DNA of 64,000 nt from Microbulbifer agarilyticus (GTDB lineage: Bacteria; Pseudomonadota; Gammaproteobacteria; Pseudomonadales; Cellvibrionaceae). The number at the start of each line of letters is the position of its first letter. Position 1 is the stretch's first letter. The stretch covers positions 992,001-1,056,000 of the forward strand of contig NZ_JAHVKO010000001.1 in NCBI RefSeq assembly GCF_019800665.1. Reading direction: 5' to 3'. Shown in pieces: positions 1 to 8,006 of the stretch. The notes under the pieces were generated by a model. It made no database searches. It saw nothing but the letters and a program-made list of their open reading frames with translations, and was not told where the DNA came from. Made by a program: the position numbers and the translations under genes.

Positions 1-752
1 GAATCGTCGCTGCGGTTGTGGCGCTGACCGGGCTGGCACCGAGAGTTATTCAGACTGCCTCTGCGGCCAGAGAGTCGCTGGTGCAAACACTGTTCGGCGG
101 CCTCAAGGCTGCGCGCGATCCGCAGACTGCCCTTTCCTACGGTGCGGCTTTTATTTCCCGTGGCGACCTTGCGGTAACCGGAGCCTTTATCTCCCTTTGG
201 CTGGTGCAATACGGCACGCGCGAACTCGGCATGACCGCCAGTGAGGCAATGTTTCAACTGGCGGTACCGCGGGTACTGGCAACCGTCGCCGGGGCCCTGC
301 TGGGCTCGGTGATTATGGGGCGCATTGCGGACCGCACCTCGCGGGTAAACGCTGTCGCCCTGGCGTCCGGGCTCGCCGCGATTGTGTACAGTGCGGTATT
401 CCTGATCCAGGACCCGACCGCCAACTGGGTGATCGGTCTGCTGTTTGTGATGGGTATTGCCGAAATCAGTGCTTTCGTCAGCAGTCAGGCACTGGTGGGC
501 CAGCAGGCACCGGAAGCCTACCGCGGTGCGACCATTGGTTTCTTCGGCGTTGCCGGTGCATTTGGTATTTTACTCGGCACCTCTGGCGGCGGTGTTCTAT
601 TCGCGAAAGTTTCACCCAGCGCGCCCTTCGTGCTGTTCGGATTTCTCAATTTTACCGTTTGCATCTGGAGTATTTGGCTCAGCAAGCGGCTAACTCGTCA
701 AACCACAACACCTGAGTCGTCGACCGTCTCTGCCGTTGCAACCAGCCAATAG
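1..752 (+). CDS. MFS transporter, C-terminal part (cut by window start)
   Basis: The reading frame is already open at base 3 and runs to a TAG stop, so the gene begins outside the window. The visible 250 residues are the last six or so transmembrane segments of a major facilitator transporter. The cytoplasmic motif GRIADRTSR and the segment QQAPEAYRGATIGFFG are clear. It is a paralogue of the MFS protein at 22311-23657, sharing the patterns LKAARDP..AL.YGA.F..RG and QQAP...RGA.IGFF. It ends 12 nt before the RCCR-like gene, so they are probably one operon. A role in importing or exporting a small organic acid or pathway intermediate is likely, but the substrate cannot be read from the sequence. 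Confidence 0.85.
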   Translation, partial: IVAAVVALTGLAPRVIQTASAARESLVQTLFGGLKAARDPQTALSYGAAFISRGDLAVTGAFISLWLVQYGTRELGMTASEAMFQLAVPRVLATVAGALLGSVIMGRIADRTSRVNAVALASGLAAIVYSAVFLIQDPTANWVIGLLFVMGIAEISAFVSSQALVGQQAPEAYRGATIGFFGVAGAFGILLGTSGGGVLFAKVSPSAPFVLFGFLNFTVCIWSIWLSKRLTRQTTTPESSTVSAVATSQ

Positions 753-764
753 AGAGCTATTGAT

Positions 765-1580
765 ATGGAAAACACTGAAAATCTGACAGAAGAATTTGTC
801 GCCCATCTCGCCGGCGATGTAAATATCGACACCAGCGAAACCTTTGACGCGGTTATGACGACCCGCGATCGGATTTGGGAAAAGATTCAGAGCAGCCTGT
901 CGCTGAAAGAAGACCTCCGCTGCGCGGACCTGCACAACTTCGACAACCTGAAGGGCGAACACATTGGCCGCATGCGCACTTTCACCGGCGACCAATCCCC
1001 GGTGGACTGGATCATCCACTCCAATATCGGCACGCCGCAGAATACGTTTACCAATATCCACCTGACCATCTATCTGGACGACTCGGTGGATGTACCCCAT
1101 CTGGGTATGGCGTTTGGCACCCTGCCCGATGCGTTTTTCTATATTGACCCGATGCCACGCTACGAGCCGCTGAGCTACCCGGAGCATTTGCAGAAATACC
1201 TGACGCCCCTGAATGACATTTACATGAGCCTGCAGGCAGAACTTTTCGAGGCCGGCGTAAAGCCTTTTAATGCGGCAATGCCGTTTATCCGCGGTTCTCT
1301 GTCGCCTGTGGCACTGGCCGGTATCGTTCCGCTGGACTTCTACCGCGAAAAAGTGGAGCCGAAAATTTTCGCCTACGTAGATCACTGGCTGAAACTGGTT
1401 CACGAAGCAAAGGCGGTACAGGATGCGGAAACACGCGCGCAACTGAAACAGCGCGACGAATTAATCCGCCGCAATATCGTGCACCTTGACCCGGCCAACC
1501 CGATCGCCGAGCGACTGGTCGGCAAGCCGCTGGCAGATCGCCTGGTGCGCATTCTGTGTGCCGAAGAGCGCAGCGAATAA
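765..1580 (+). CDS. RCCR-like protein A (red chlorophyll catabolite reductase family)
   Basis: 271 residues. By eye it follows the plant RCCR (ACD2) pattern in order: SPVDWIIHS (78-86, plant SPIDFVIGS), DVPHLGMAF (109-117, plant DAPNFVVEL), YIDPMPR (126-132, plant ILDLPHR), then PEHLQKYL, FIRGSLSP (174-181, plant FVRSAFSP) and the C-terminal QRDELIRRNIVHLD (229-242, plant RRDKSFRRKSIEDD). Asp242 falls on the plant catalytic Asp291. Ala116 falls where the plant enzyme has Glu154, so chemistry or substrate may differ. RCCRs reduce an open-chain tetrapyrrole with electrons from ferredoxin. There is no signal peptide, so it should be cytoplasmic. It is co-directional with the lyase and aldehyde dehydrogenase that follow. 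The comparison is from memory, not a computed alignment; the alternative is an unrelated family. Confidence 0.62.
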   Translation: MENTENLTEEFVAHLAGDVNIDTSETFDAVMTTRDRIWEKIQSSLSLKEDLRCADLHNFDNLKGEHIGRMRTFTGDQSPVDWIIHSNIGTPQNTFTNIHLTIYLDDSVDVPHLGMAFGTLPDAFFYIDPMPRYEPLSYPEHLQKYLTPLNDIYMSLQAELFEAGVKPFNAAMPFIRGSLSPVALAGIVPLDFYREKVEPKIFAYVDHWLKLVHEAKAVQDAETRAQLKQRDELIRRNIVHLDPANPIAERLVGKPLADRLVRILCAEERSE

Positions 1581-1632
1581 CTTTCCTCGCCAAGAGCAGA
1601 AGCAAGACCAAGAGTAAGAGCAAGAGGCAAGC

Positions 1633-2499
1633 ATGTCGGATTCATTGAGGCAGTTACTGGCCGGAGATCAGGTACTTTCCGTACCCGGGATCTATGATGG
1701 TCTGAGTGCCCGACTGGTGGAACAAGCCGGATTCAAGGCGGCCTTCCTGTCAGGGGCATGCTTGTCTTTCGCCCGTTTCGGTCGCCCGGATATGGGCATC
1801 GTCAGCGCCGCCGAGGTGGCAGAATCGGTCGCGGTGATTCGCGAACGCACGCCTATGCCGCTGATCGTGGATATCGATACCGGTTTTGGCAATGCGTTGA
1901 ATGTTCAGCGTACCGTGACGACCTTTGAGCGCGCCGGCGCCTCTGCGCTGCAAATGGAAGATCAGCTGATGCCCAAGCGCTGCGGCCATATGCGTGGCAA
2001 GCAGGTCATCAGCCGACAGGAAATGGTGGGCAAGATTCACGCAGCGCTGGACGCGCGACACAGCGACGAGACTCTGGTTTTTGCCCGCACCGATGCCCTT
2101 GGGGTCAATGGGTTTGACGATGCGCTGGAGCGCGCGGAGCACTATCTGGAGGCTGGTGCCGATGCAATCTTTGTTGAGGCACCGGCAAATCTCGAACAAA
2201 TGCAGATTATTGGCGAGCGTCTGGGCAGCCGAACGCCCCTTATCCATAACCTGGTGGAAGGTGGCCAATCCCCTGTCCAGTCGGCGGATGAACTGCAAGC
2301 GCTGAACTACCGCATCGCCCTGTTCCCTGCGTCACTGCTCCACCTGTTCATTCCTGCTGCACAAAAATTGCTGGCGCAGCTAGCTCACAGTGGCCACCTG
2401 AACGAACTGCGCAATCAGATGATTGATCTTGCCACAGTGAACGACCTGCTCGGCGCCGACGAGCTGCTGGCGGCGGGCAAAAAATATCAATACGAATAA
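1633..2499 (+). CDS. Isocitrate lyase/PEP mutase family C-C lyase (methylisocitrate or 2,3-dimethylmalate lyase type)
   Basis: 288 residues, the usual length for PrpB-type lyases. The catalytic loop PKRCGH is present with Cys117, and the Mg-binding VDIDTGFGN (Asp80, Asp82) is intact. The Cys-containing loop separates lyases from oxaloacetate decarboxylase-type members that lack it. Family reactions split a 2-hydroxy dicarboxylate or tricarboxylate into pyruvate (or glyoxylate) plus an acid. 2,3-dimethylmalate lyase of nicotinate-fermenting Eubacterium belongs here, and its partner hydratase is LeuCD-like, a type also encoded at 40034-42129. That makes alkyl-malate cleavage a reasonable inference. 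AGAGG lies 5 nt before the ATG. Oxaloacetate decarboxylase or carboxy-PEP mutase are less likely. Confidence 0.85.
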   Translation: MSDSLRQLLAGDQVLSVPGIYDGLSARLVEQAGFKAAFLSGACLSFARFGRPDMGIVSAAEVAESVAVIRERTPMPLIVDIDTGFGNALNVQRTVTTFERAGASALQMEDQLMPKRCGHMRGKQVISRQEMVGKIHAALDARHSDETLVFARTDALGVNGFDDALERAEHYLEAGADAIFVEAPANLEQMQIIGERLGSRTPLIHNLVEGGQSPVQSADELQALNYRIALFPASLLHLFIPAAQKLLAQLAHSGHLNELRNQMIDLATVNDLLGADELLAAGKKYQYE

Positions 2500-2515
2500 A
2501 AAACGGTACGCAATT

Positions 2516-3988
2516 ATGAGCCGTGACTACTCGCTTCCGGAACTTGCAAACTACATCGACGGTGCATTTTCCACACCGGCTATCGACCGCGAGCGCAGCT
2601 TGCACGATGCCAATACGGACAAACCCATTCAGGGACGCCGCAACTCCAACCGGGAACAGATTCAGGCCGCACTTGCCACCACCGACCGCATATACCAGGC
2701 AGGTACCTGGGAAGATACGTCTGCTGAGGAGCGCGCAGAGCACCTGGAAGCGATGGCGGTAGAACTAAGCAGTGCGGAATACGCAGAAACCATCAGTATC
2801 GCCGACAGCCTCACCTCGGGCGCGATAGTGCGCACCACCCGAAAAATGGCGCAGATGCTGCCGTTCGTATTCCGCGGCGCGGCTGCTTATCTGCGCGAAG
2901 GACATCTGGACAAACAAGTCCCCGGCCCGCGCGGCTCGGTAGACTATCTGCGCCGCCCATGGGGCCCCGCACTGCTGATTGCACCATGGAATGGCCCAAC
3001 CGCGATCGGCTCTCACAAAGTAGCGAGTGCCCTCGCCGCGGGCGCGCCGTGTATTCTCAAACCTTCCGAGTTCACTCCGCATTCCGCCATCATGATGGCG
3101 CGCGCTGCAGATCGGGCAGGATTGCCCAAAGGTGTATTTCAGCTGACACTGGGAGATCGATCCGTCGGCGCTCAGCTGGTGGAAGACCCGCGCATCAAGG
3201 CCGTGTCCTTTACCGGTGGACTTGCCGGTGGGCGCGCCATCGCGCGTGCATGTGCAGACGACTTCGTACCAACGCAACTGGAGCTCGGCGGCAACAACCA
3301 GCTGGTTATATTTGCCGATGCCGACCTGGATCTCGCCGCTACCGGCATCGTTTACGGGATGACGAACCTCAATGGACAGTGGTGCCGTGCGCTTGGGCGC
3401 CTTCTGGTACACGAATCAGTGAAAGATCGCCTGCTGGATAAGGTTATGAGCCAGCTGGCGAATATTCGTATCGGCCACTCCCTCGATGAGGAAAGTGATA
3501 TGGGGCCGCTGGTACACCGCGGTCACTTTGAGCAGGTGCAATCGGACATTGAGCGTTTGCGGAGTTGCGGTGGAGAAGTACTGACGGCGACACCCTTACC
3601 ACAGCTGGACGGTAACTTTATTGCGCCGACCCTGATCGACGGTTGTCGCCCTGAGGATACCCGCGAGGAGATTTTTGGCCCCGTTGCCACAATTCACACA
3701 TTCCGTGATGACAGCGAAGCACTCGCCCTGGCCAACGGCACCGACCTTGGTCTTGCCGGCTATGTCTATAGTGAGAATGAAGAAAAGGCCTTTGCGTTTG
3801 CGCGCAAGATGCGTACCGGTGGGGTCAAGATTAACGGCTACAGCCTGCTGAGTATCGGTGAGGGTACGCCGCGCGGCGCCTGGGGGCTGTCAGGGCTTGG
3901 TGAAGAGGGGCATGGGCAATCCATCGAATTCTTTACTGGAGCCCGGGTGGTTGGCCTTTCTCCGCAGGATCCACTGGGTGGGCGCTAA
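2516..3988 (+). CDS. NAD(P)-dependent aldehyde dehydrogenase
   Basis: 490 residues, full length for the family. The catalytic Cys is in NGQWCRALG and the general-base Glu in LELGGNNQ; IAPWNGPTAIGSHKVASALAAG is the usual cofactor-binding region and EEIFGPV the late conserved motif. It oxidises an aldehyde to an acid with NAD(P)+, and is cytoplasmic. It starts 17 nt after the lyase stop, so it is the last gene of the forward run that also carries RCCR-like A. A second, only distantly similar aldehyde dehydrogenase is at 16596-18038. The substrate is unknown; an aldehyde made in tetrapyrrole or branched-acid breakdown is an inference from context. Confidence 0.9.
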   Translation: MSRDYSLPELANYIDGAFSTPAIDRERSLHDANTDKPIQGRRNSNREQIQAALATTDRIYQAGTWEDTSAEERAEHLEAMAVELSSAEYAETISIADSLTSGAIVRTTRKMAQMLPFVFRGAAAYLREGHLDKQVPGPRGSVDYLRRPWGPALLIAPWNGPTAIGSHKVASALAAGAPCILKPSEFTPHSAIMMARAADRAGLPKGVFQLTLGDRSVGAQLVEDPRIKAVSFTGGLAGGRAIARACADDFVPTQLELGGNNQLVIFADADLDLAATGIVYGMTNLNGQWCRALGRLLVHESVKDRLLDKVMSQLANIRIGHSLDEESDMGPLVHRGHFEQVQSDIERLRSCGGEVLTATPLPQLDGNFIAPTLIDGCRPEDTREEIFGPVATIHTFRDDSEALALANGTDLGLAGYVYSENEEKAFAFARKMRTGGVKINGYSLLSIGEGTPRGAWGLSGLGEEGHGQSIEFFTGARVVGLSPQDPLGGR

Positions 3989-4002
3989 TGCGCCCAACAG
4001 CA

Positions 4003-4533
4003 TTAATCGACCAGCGCAATAAATGTCTGCTGCTCGGGCTGTGAAATTTCGATCACTGCCTTGGAGAATTTGGGCGGGCCAAACTTTGGCACATGTCCAT
4101 TAGACAAGCCCACCGGCTCTTTCGGGATACCGATAAAATTCCGGTCCATTTCACCGTTTGCATTGTCGTCATGGTGGACACTAATTGCGAAGGCGCCATA
4201 CGGCAGAGTCAATAACACTTCAAGCTGACCGTCTTGCAGGTTTTCCAGGCCGGCTTCTTGGGCATAAACTTTTGTGTCACCAAGAAAAGTGTCTTTGGAA
4301 TCGTATACGGAGATATACAGCTTCCCGACTTGGGACTGGATATTGGCGATGGTGAGCTTTACGGCTGCGGTGTTCTCATCAATAGACTCACCAGAAACTT
4401 CAGCACCAGATTCTTCACCACCAGATACCTCAACAGAAACGTCTTCAGCGGCTTCTGTCGTTTCAGCAACAACCGCGCCGCCGTAGAGGGCGACAAGCCC
4501 GGCAAAACAACCACATAGGATTCGATTGATCAT
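4003..4533 (-). CDS. Secreted DUF2141 family protein
   Basis: 176 residues with a signal peptide (about residues 1-23, ending VVA-ET). A low-complexity acidic E/S/V/G linker (about 24-55) follows, then a DUF2141 domain recognised by GKLYISVYDSKDTF, LPYGAFAISVHHDDNANGEMD, FIGIPKEPVGLSN and a late KF-A motif. Proteins of this family are exported and their function is unknown. It faces the aldehyde dehydrogenase tail to tail and is the last gene of the reverse run from the TonB receptor, though 105 nt separate it from the lyase gene, so it may have its own promoter. There is no strong reason to link it to the pathway. Confidence 0.8.
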   Translation of the reverse strand: MINRILCGCFAGLVALYGGAVVAETTEAAEDVSVEVSGGEESGAEVSGESIDENTAAVKLTIANIQSQVGKLYISVYDSKDTFLGDTKVYAQEAGLENLQDGQLEVLLTLPYGAFAISVHHDDNANGEMDRNFIGIPKEPVGLSNGHVPKFGPPKFSKAVIEISQPEQQTFIALVD

Positions 4534-4638
4534 TACAGAGCTCTCCTTGGTGTAAAAGGAATATCGATTCAGGGGTTACATCAGCCACACACAGTTTGTC
4601 ATTCACACGCCGATAAAACCAACACGCATCAACCAACC

Positions 4639-5556
4639 TCAGGTCAGTGGCGCGCCTTTTTCAACTTGCAATCGTCGCCAGGTATCCGCCCTGCCCCCGG
4701 TGGGCACATCAAGCATTGATCCTACCATGCTGCCAACTTCCATCAACGCAGTCAGGTCGATCCCCGTATCGAACCCCATCTGCTCAAGTAGCATAACCAC
4801 ATCTTCGCTGGCGGCATTACCGGTGGCGCCCGGGGCGAATGGACAACCCCCGATTCCGCCGATGGCGCTGTCAAACTTGCGCACACCCGCATCCAGTGCA
4901 GCGTAGATATTTCCGAGCGCCAACGCCCGGGTATCGTGAAAATGGCAGGCCAGACGCTGCGTCCCATATTCCCGTGCCAGCGCGCCCATCAAGCTGCGCA
5001 CAGCCATCGGGTTGGCAGCACCAATGGTGTCTGCAATATTCACATCGTCCGCACCTAACTCGAATAGCCGCCCGGCAAGATCTATTACCTTACCCGGATC
5101 CGTAGCGCCCTCGAACGGACACTGCCAAGCCACAGCAATACACCCCACTGCACGGATACTGTCCGCCTGTGCTGCCTGGAAAATACCCTGCGCTTGTGCC
5201 AGTGAATCTTCAACAGACATGCGCACATTGCGCTGATTCATGGTCTCTGTGGCGCAGATCACCAGCACCACCGTGTTCGCACCGGCATCGCGGGCCAATT
5301 CATAACCCTTGGCATTGGGAATCAGCACCTGACGATCGACACCGGAGTCACCGGTAATTCCGGCGAGCACCTGATCGGTATGGGCCATCGCCGGTACCGC
5401 CTTTGGCGACACAAATGCCCCGGCTTCCACCGAGCGGACGCCGGCATTTAGCAAGCCTCGGATTATTTGCACCCGTTGCTCAACCCGCAGAACCCGCTGC
5501 TGATTCTGCAATCCGTCCCGCGGGCCCACGTCGTTGATCAGTACCTTTTCACGCAT
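4639..5556 (-). CDS. HMG-CoA lyase family enzyme (copy 1)
   Basis: 305 residues, the usual length for bacterial HMG-CoA lyase-type TIM barrels. VGPRDGLQN near the N terminus, CHFHDTR (metal-binding His pair) and GGIGGCPFAPGATGN (catalytic Cys loop) are all present. The family cleaves 3-hydroxy-3-methylglutaryl-CoA to acetyl-CoA and acetoacetate, and some members cleave citramalyl-CoA-like thioesters. It lies 23 nt downstream of a class III CoA-transferase, which suggests the pair activates a free hydroxy-acid to a CoA ester and then splits it. A second such pair is at 28655-30969. The exact substrate is not readable; HMG-CoA itself from leucine breakdown is the default alternative. Confidence 0.87.
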   Translation of the reverse strand: MREKVLINDVGPRDGLQNQQRVLRVEQRVQIIRGLLNAGVRSVEAGAFVSPKAVPAMAHTDQVLAGITGDSGVDRQVLIPNAKGYELARDAGANTVVLVICATETMNQRNVRMSVEDSLAQAQGIFQAAQADSIRAVGCIAVAWQCPFEGATDPGKVIDLAGRLFELGADDVNIADTIGAANPMAVRSLMGALAREYGTQRLACHFHDTRALALGNIYAALDAGVRKFDSAIGGIGGCPFAPGATGNAASEDVVMLLEQMGFDTGIDLTALMEVGSMVGSMLDVPTGGRADTWRRLQVEKGAPLT

Positions 5557-5579
5557 CGGTCAGCTCCGTTGTTTCCGAC

Positions 5580-6779
5580 TCAAGCCGCATCGCCATCGTT
5601 TTTCAGTGCATCGATATCGGCCTGGGTATAGCCACACAGTTCACTCAGGATCTGATCCGTGTGCTCACCGATATGTGGTGCGGGCGAGAAGGTGTCCTCA
5701 TGGGTTCGGGACAGTTTGATCGGATTCCCTGGCGCCTTGGTTTTCTTGCCATTGGGGTGCGCGATATCCACCACCATATTGCGATGCAACACCTGCGGAT
5801 CGTTCAGTGCTCGCTCCAGGTTGTTAATCGGTGCACACGGTATGCGCTGCGCTTCCAGCTTTTCCAGCCATGCATCCGTGGTGTCAGTGGCAAAAATTTC
5901 CGCGAGTTTTTCGTCAATAAACGTTTTGTCAGCAAAGCGTCCCGGCTGCCCATCGTATTTTGGATCGTCAAACTCCGGCACCTGTACCACCGGCTTCAGG
6001 TTCTGCCAGAAATTATCGGTAATCACCGCGATAATCACGAAGCCATCGGACGTCGCGAAGCTGTTGTACGGCACGTGCACAAAATGCGCATTGCCGATCG
6101 GGTATGGATTTTTGCCGCTCAGGAAATGCATGGTGGCCATGTAATTCAGCATGGATATCTGGCAATCCACCATGGAAATATCTACATGCTGGCCCTCGCC
6201 GCTCGTAGCGCGCTCGGTAATCGCTGCCAGAATACCCATGACCGCGAACATGCCACCACCCAGGTCGCCAATGGGGATACCAGCGCGCACTGGGTTTGCC
6301 GGGTCTTCACCGGTAATCGACATACCGCCACCGTAGGCCTGTGCTACCTGGTCAAACGCCGGACGCTTGGCCCCCGGGCCGTCAGAGCCAAAGCCCGACA
6401 CACAACAGGTGATGATGCGAGGATTAATTGCATTGAGTGAGGCGTAATCGATCCCCAGGCGCTCCGGAACACCGGGGCCAAAATTGCTGATAACCACATC
6501 CGCCTGCTTTACCAGATCATAAAAAATCTGACGGCCGCGCTCGCTCTTAAGGTTCAGCGCCACACTGCGCTTGTTGCGGTTCAGGGTCAGATAGTAAGCG
6601 CCAAACCCATCGATAGAGTTTTCGGGATCACCTGCAAGAAGTTTACGCGTACCCTCGCCCGCCAGCGGCTCAACTTTGATCAGGTCCGCACCCAGGTCAG
6701 CGAGCAACATCGCCCCATAGGGCCCAGAAAGCATATGGGTTAAATCCAATATACGAATGCCATTCAGCGCCTTGCCCAT
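5580..6779 (-). CDS. Class III (CaiB/BaiF) CoA-transferase (copy 1)
   Basis: 399 residues, typical for the formyl-CoA transferase fold. The N-terminal RILDLTHMLSGPYG and ADLGADLIKVEP, NRNKRSVALNL, and the PIGDLGGGMFA segment with the likely catalytic Asp172 are all present. The enzyme moves CoA from a donor thioester to a carboxylic acid. SD GGAG lies 7 nt before the ATG. It is followed by the HMG-CoA lyase-like gene, so the two probably act in sequence on a branched hydroxy-dicarboxylate. The 133-nt gap upstream carries a nested inverted repeat, so the pair may be a separate transcript from the membrane protein gene. Confidence 0.9.
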   Translation of the reverse strand: MGKALNGIRILDLTHMLSGPYGAMLLADLGADLIKVEPLAGEGTRKLLAGDPENSIDGFGAYYLTLNRNKRSVALNLKSERGRQIFYDLVKQADVVISNFGPGVPERLGIDYASLNAINPRIITCCVSGFGSDGPGAKRPAFDQVAQAYGGGMSITGEDPANPVRAGIPIGDLGGGMFAVMGILAAITERATSGEGQHVDISMVDCQISMLNYMATMHFLSGKNPYPIGNAHFVHVPYNSFATSDGFVIIAVITDNFWQNLKPVVQVPEFDDPKYDGQPGRFADKTFIDEKLAEIFATDTTDAWLEKLEAQRIPCAPINNLERALNDPQVLHRNMVVDIAHPNGKKTKAPGNPIKLSRTHEDTFSPAPHIGEHTDQILSELCGYTQADIDALKNDGDAA

Positions 6780-6830
6780 AGGACAACTCCTAAGACTATT
6801 CTAATGAGTACATAAAAGTAGCTAGGTTCG

Positions 6831-6904
6831 CCGTACCTTCCGATCCACTATGACTATCGCAATGCGATAGAGGTGAAGATTCTATGGATATGCGGAAGGT
6901 ACGG
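6831..6904. repeat. Nested inverted repeat between two genes
   Basis: The 12-base arm CCGTACCTTCCG (6831-6842) is repeated inverted as CGGAAGGTACGG (6893-6904), with ATCCA/TGGAT extending the match after a small offset. Inside sits a second perfect stem, CTATCGC (6854-6860) and GCGATAG (6864-6870), with a 3-nt loop. There is no T-run, so it is not an ordinary intrinsic terminator. It could be an RNA-processing hairpin between the membrane protein and CoA-transferase genes, an operator, or a small REP-type element. Confidence 0.7.
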
Positions 6905-6912
6905 GATTGCAG

Positions 6913-7881
6913 CTAGAGAGACTTGCCGGTTTCCGGATTCACTGGTGTTTTCCAGAAGAAAACCATCAACCCTATATAGGCAAGGAGAATAACGGAGGCC
7001 GTCACTGGGAACTCGTTATAGTAGACCCAGGGTTCCCGGAAAATTTCCCAAAGTACCATCTGCTCTGGTAAATACCAGAAAACGCCGCCTACGGCGATGG
7101 CGTAACGAATAGCCAGCCCTGCTTCTTTTTGCTTGAACTGTTTGGCAATAATGATCGCAGACCAAAGTACTACCAATGCGAAAGCCACATAATTCACCGG
7201 ATGGTGTAGGCCGAGAATTCGTTCATCATTGACCGCCAACATCAAGGTGTACATGAACCAGTTGACGAAAAGTAATTCTGTAGCGGCAACGCGGGCATAT
7301 TGAGGCTTGTAACCTTTTGTAGGTTTACCGGGGCGCAGCCCGAAAATCTTGCGGACCCAAAGAATCAGTCGGCAACGGATATCCTTGTTCATACCCATAT
7401 AAATCATGAGCATAAAACAGAAGAGCGTACTGCTCTGTAAAAACACGTGCTCGCCCATAAAATAGGGCCTGGGTATGGAGGAATCACCCGCAAACAAGGC
7501 GGCGACATCGGATTTCAACAGGTACTCTGGACCAGATTCAGTCATCGCCAGGGCAAAGTTGTTTTCAGCCCCAATAAAGTGCAGATACATCTCAAACCAG
7601 AACACCCAGACAAGTGAGCCACCGACAAACCCCATCCAGGTGCCACGAACCTCGTTTTGTTCCAGCCCCTTCCATACCATGATCAAACCGAGCATACCAA
7701 CCACAAACGCTACAGCGTAGGCGATCGTAGAAGGTATACCGGCGTAAATTAAGGTAACGAGGTACATATGGGCGACCATCTTTTCCAGAATAACCCAGCC
7801 CAAGGCGAGCACACCTAATGCAGGTGCACTATATAGTCGCGACTTCTCCAACGGCGGAGATTCAATTGCAGAGATGGTCAT
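6913..7881 (-). CDS. Multi-pass membrane protein of unknown function
   Basis: 322 residues with about eight hydrophobic segments (for example LGVLALGWVILEKMVAHMYLV, IAYAVAFVVGMLGLIMVW, GFVGGSLVWVFWFEMYL, YVAFALVVLWSAIIIAK and a last one near 295-312). Several His residues lie in or next to membrane segments (HMYLV, LHFIGAENN, GEHVF, LHHPVNY), a pattern that would suit metal or heme ligation but proves nothing. I do not recognise the family. It lies between the TonB receptor and the CoA-transferase, in the same direction. AGAGG precedes the ATG. A transport or membrane redox role in the pathway is conceivable. Confidence 0.75.
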   Translation of the reverse strand: MTISAIESPPLEKSRLYSAPALGVLALGWVILEKMVAHMYLVTLIYAGIPSTIAYAVAFVVGMLGLIMVWKGLEQNEVRGTWMGFVGGSLVWVFWFEMYLHFIGAENNFALAMTESGPEYLLKSDVAALFAGDSSIPRPYFMGEHVFLQSSTLFCFMLMIYMGMNKDIRCRLILWVRKIFGLRPGKPTKGYKPQYARVAATELLFVNWFMYTLMLAVNDERILGLHHPVNYVAFALVVLWSAIIIAKQFKQKEAGLAIRYAIAVGGVFWYLPEQMVLWEIFREPWVYYNEFPVTASVILLAYIGLMVFFWKTPVNPETGKSL

Positions 7882-8006
7882 TGCAGTTACCTCTTGTAAT
7901 TACTATCTATTTGTTTTTATACGGTATAAAGCTTGTTCTATTCCAATTTTTGGCTCGGAAATGACGCCCGCAATATACTTCCATGTCACGGGCGCATTCA
8001 TGTTGC

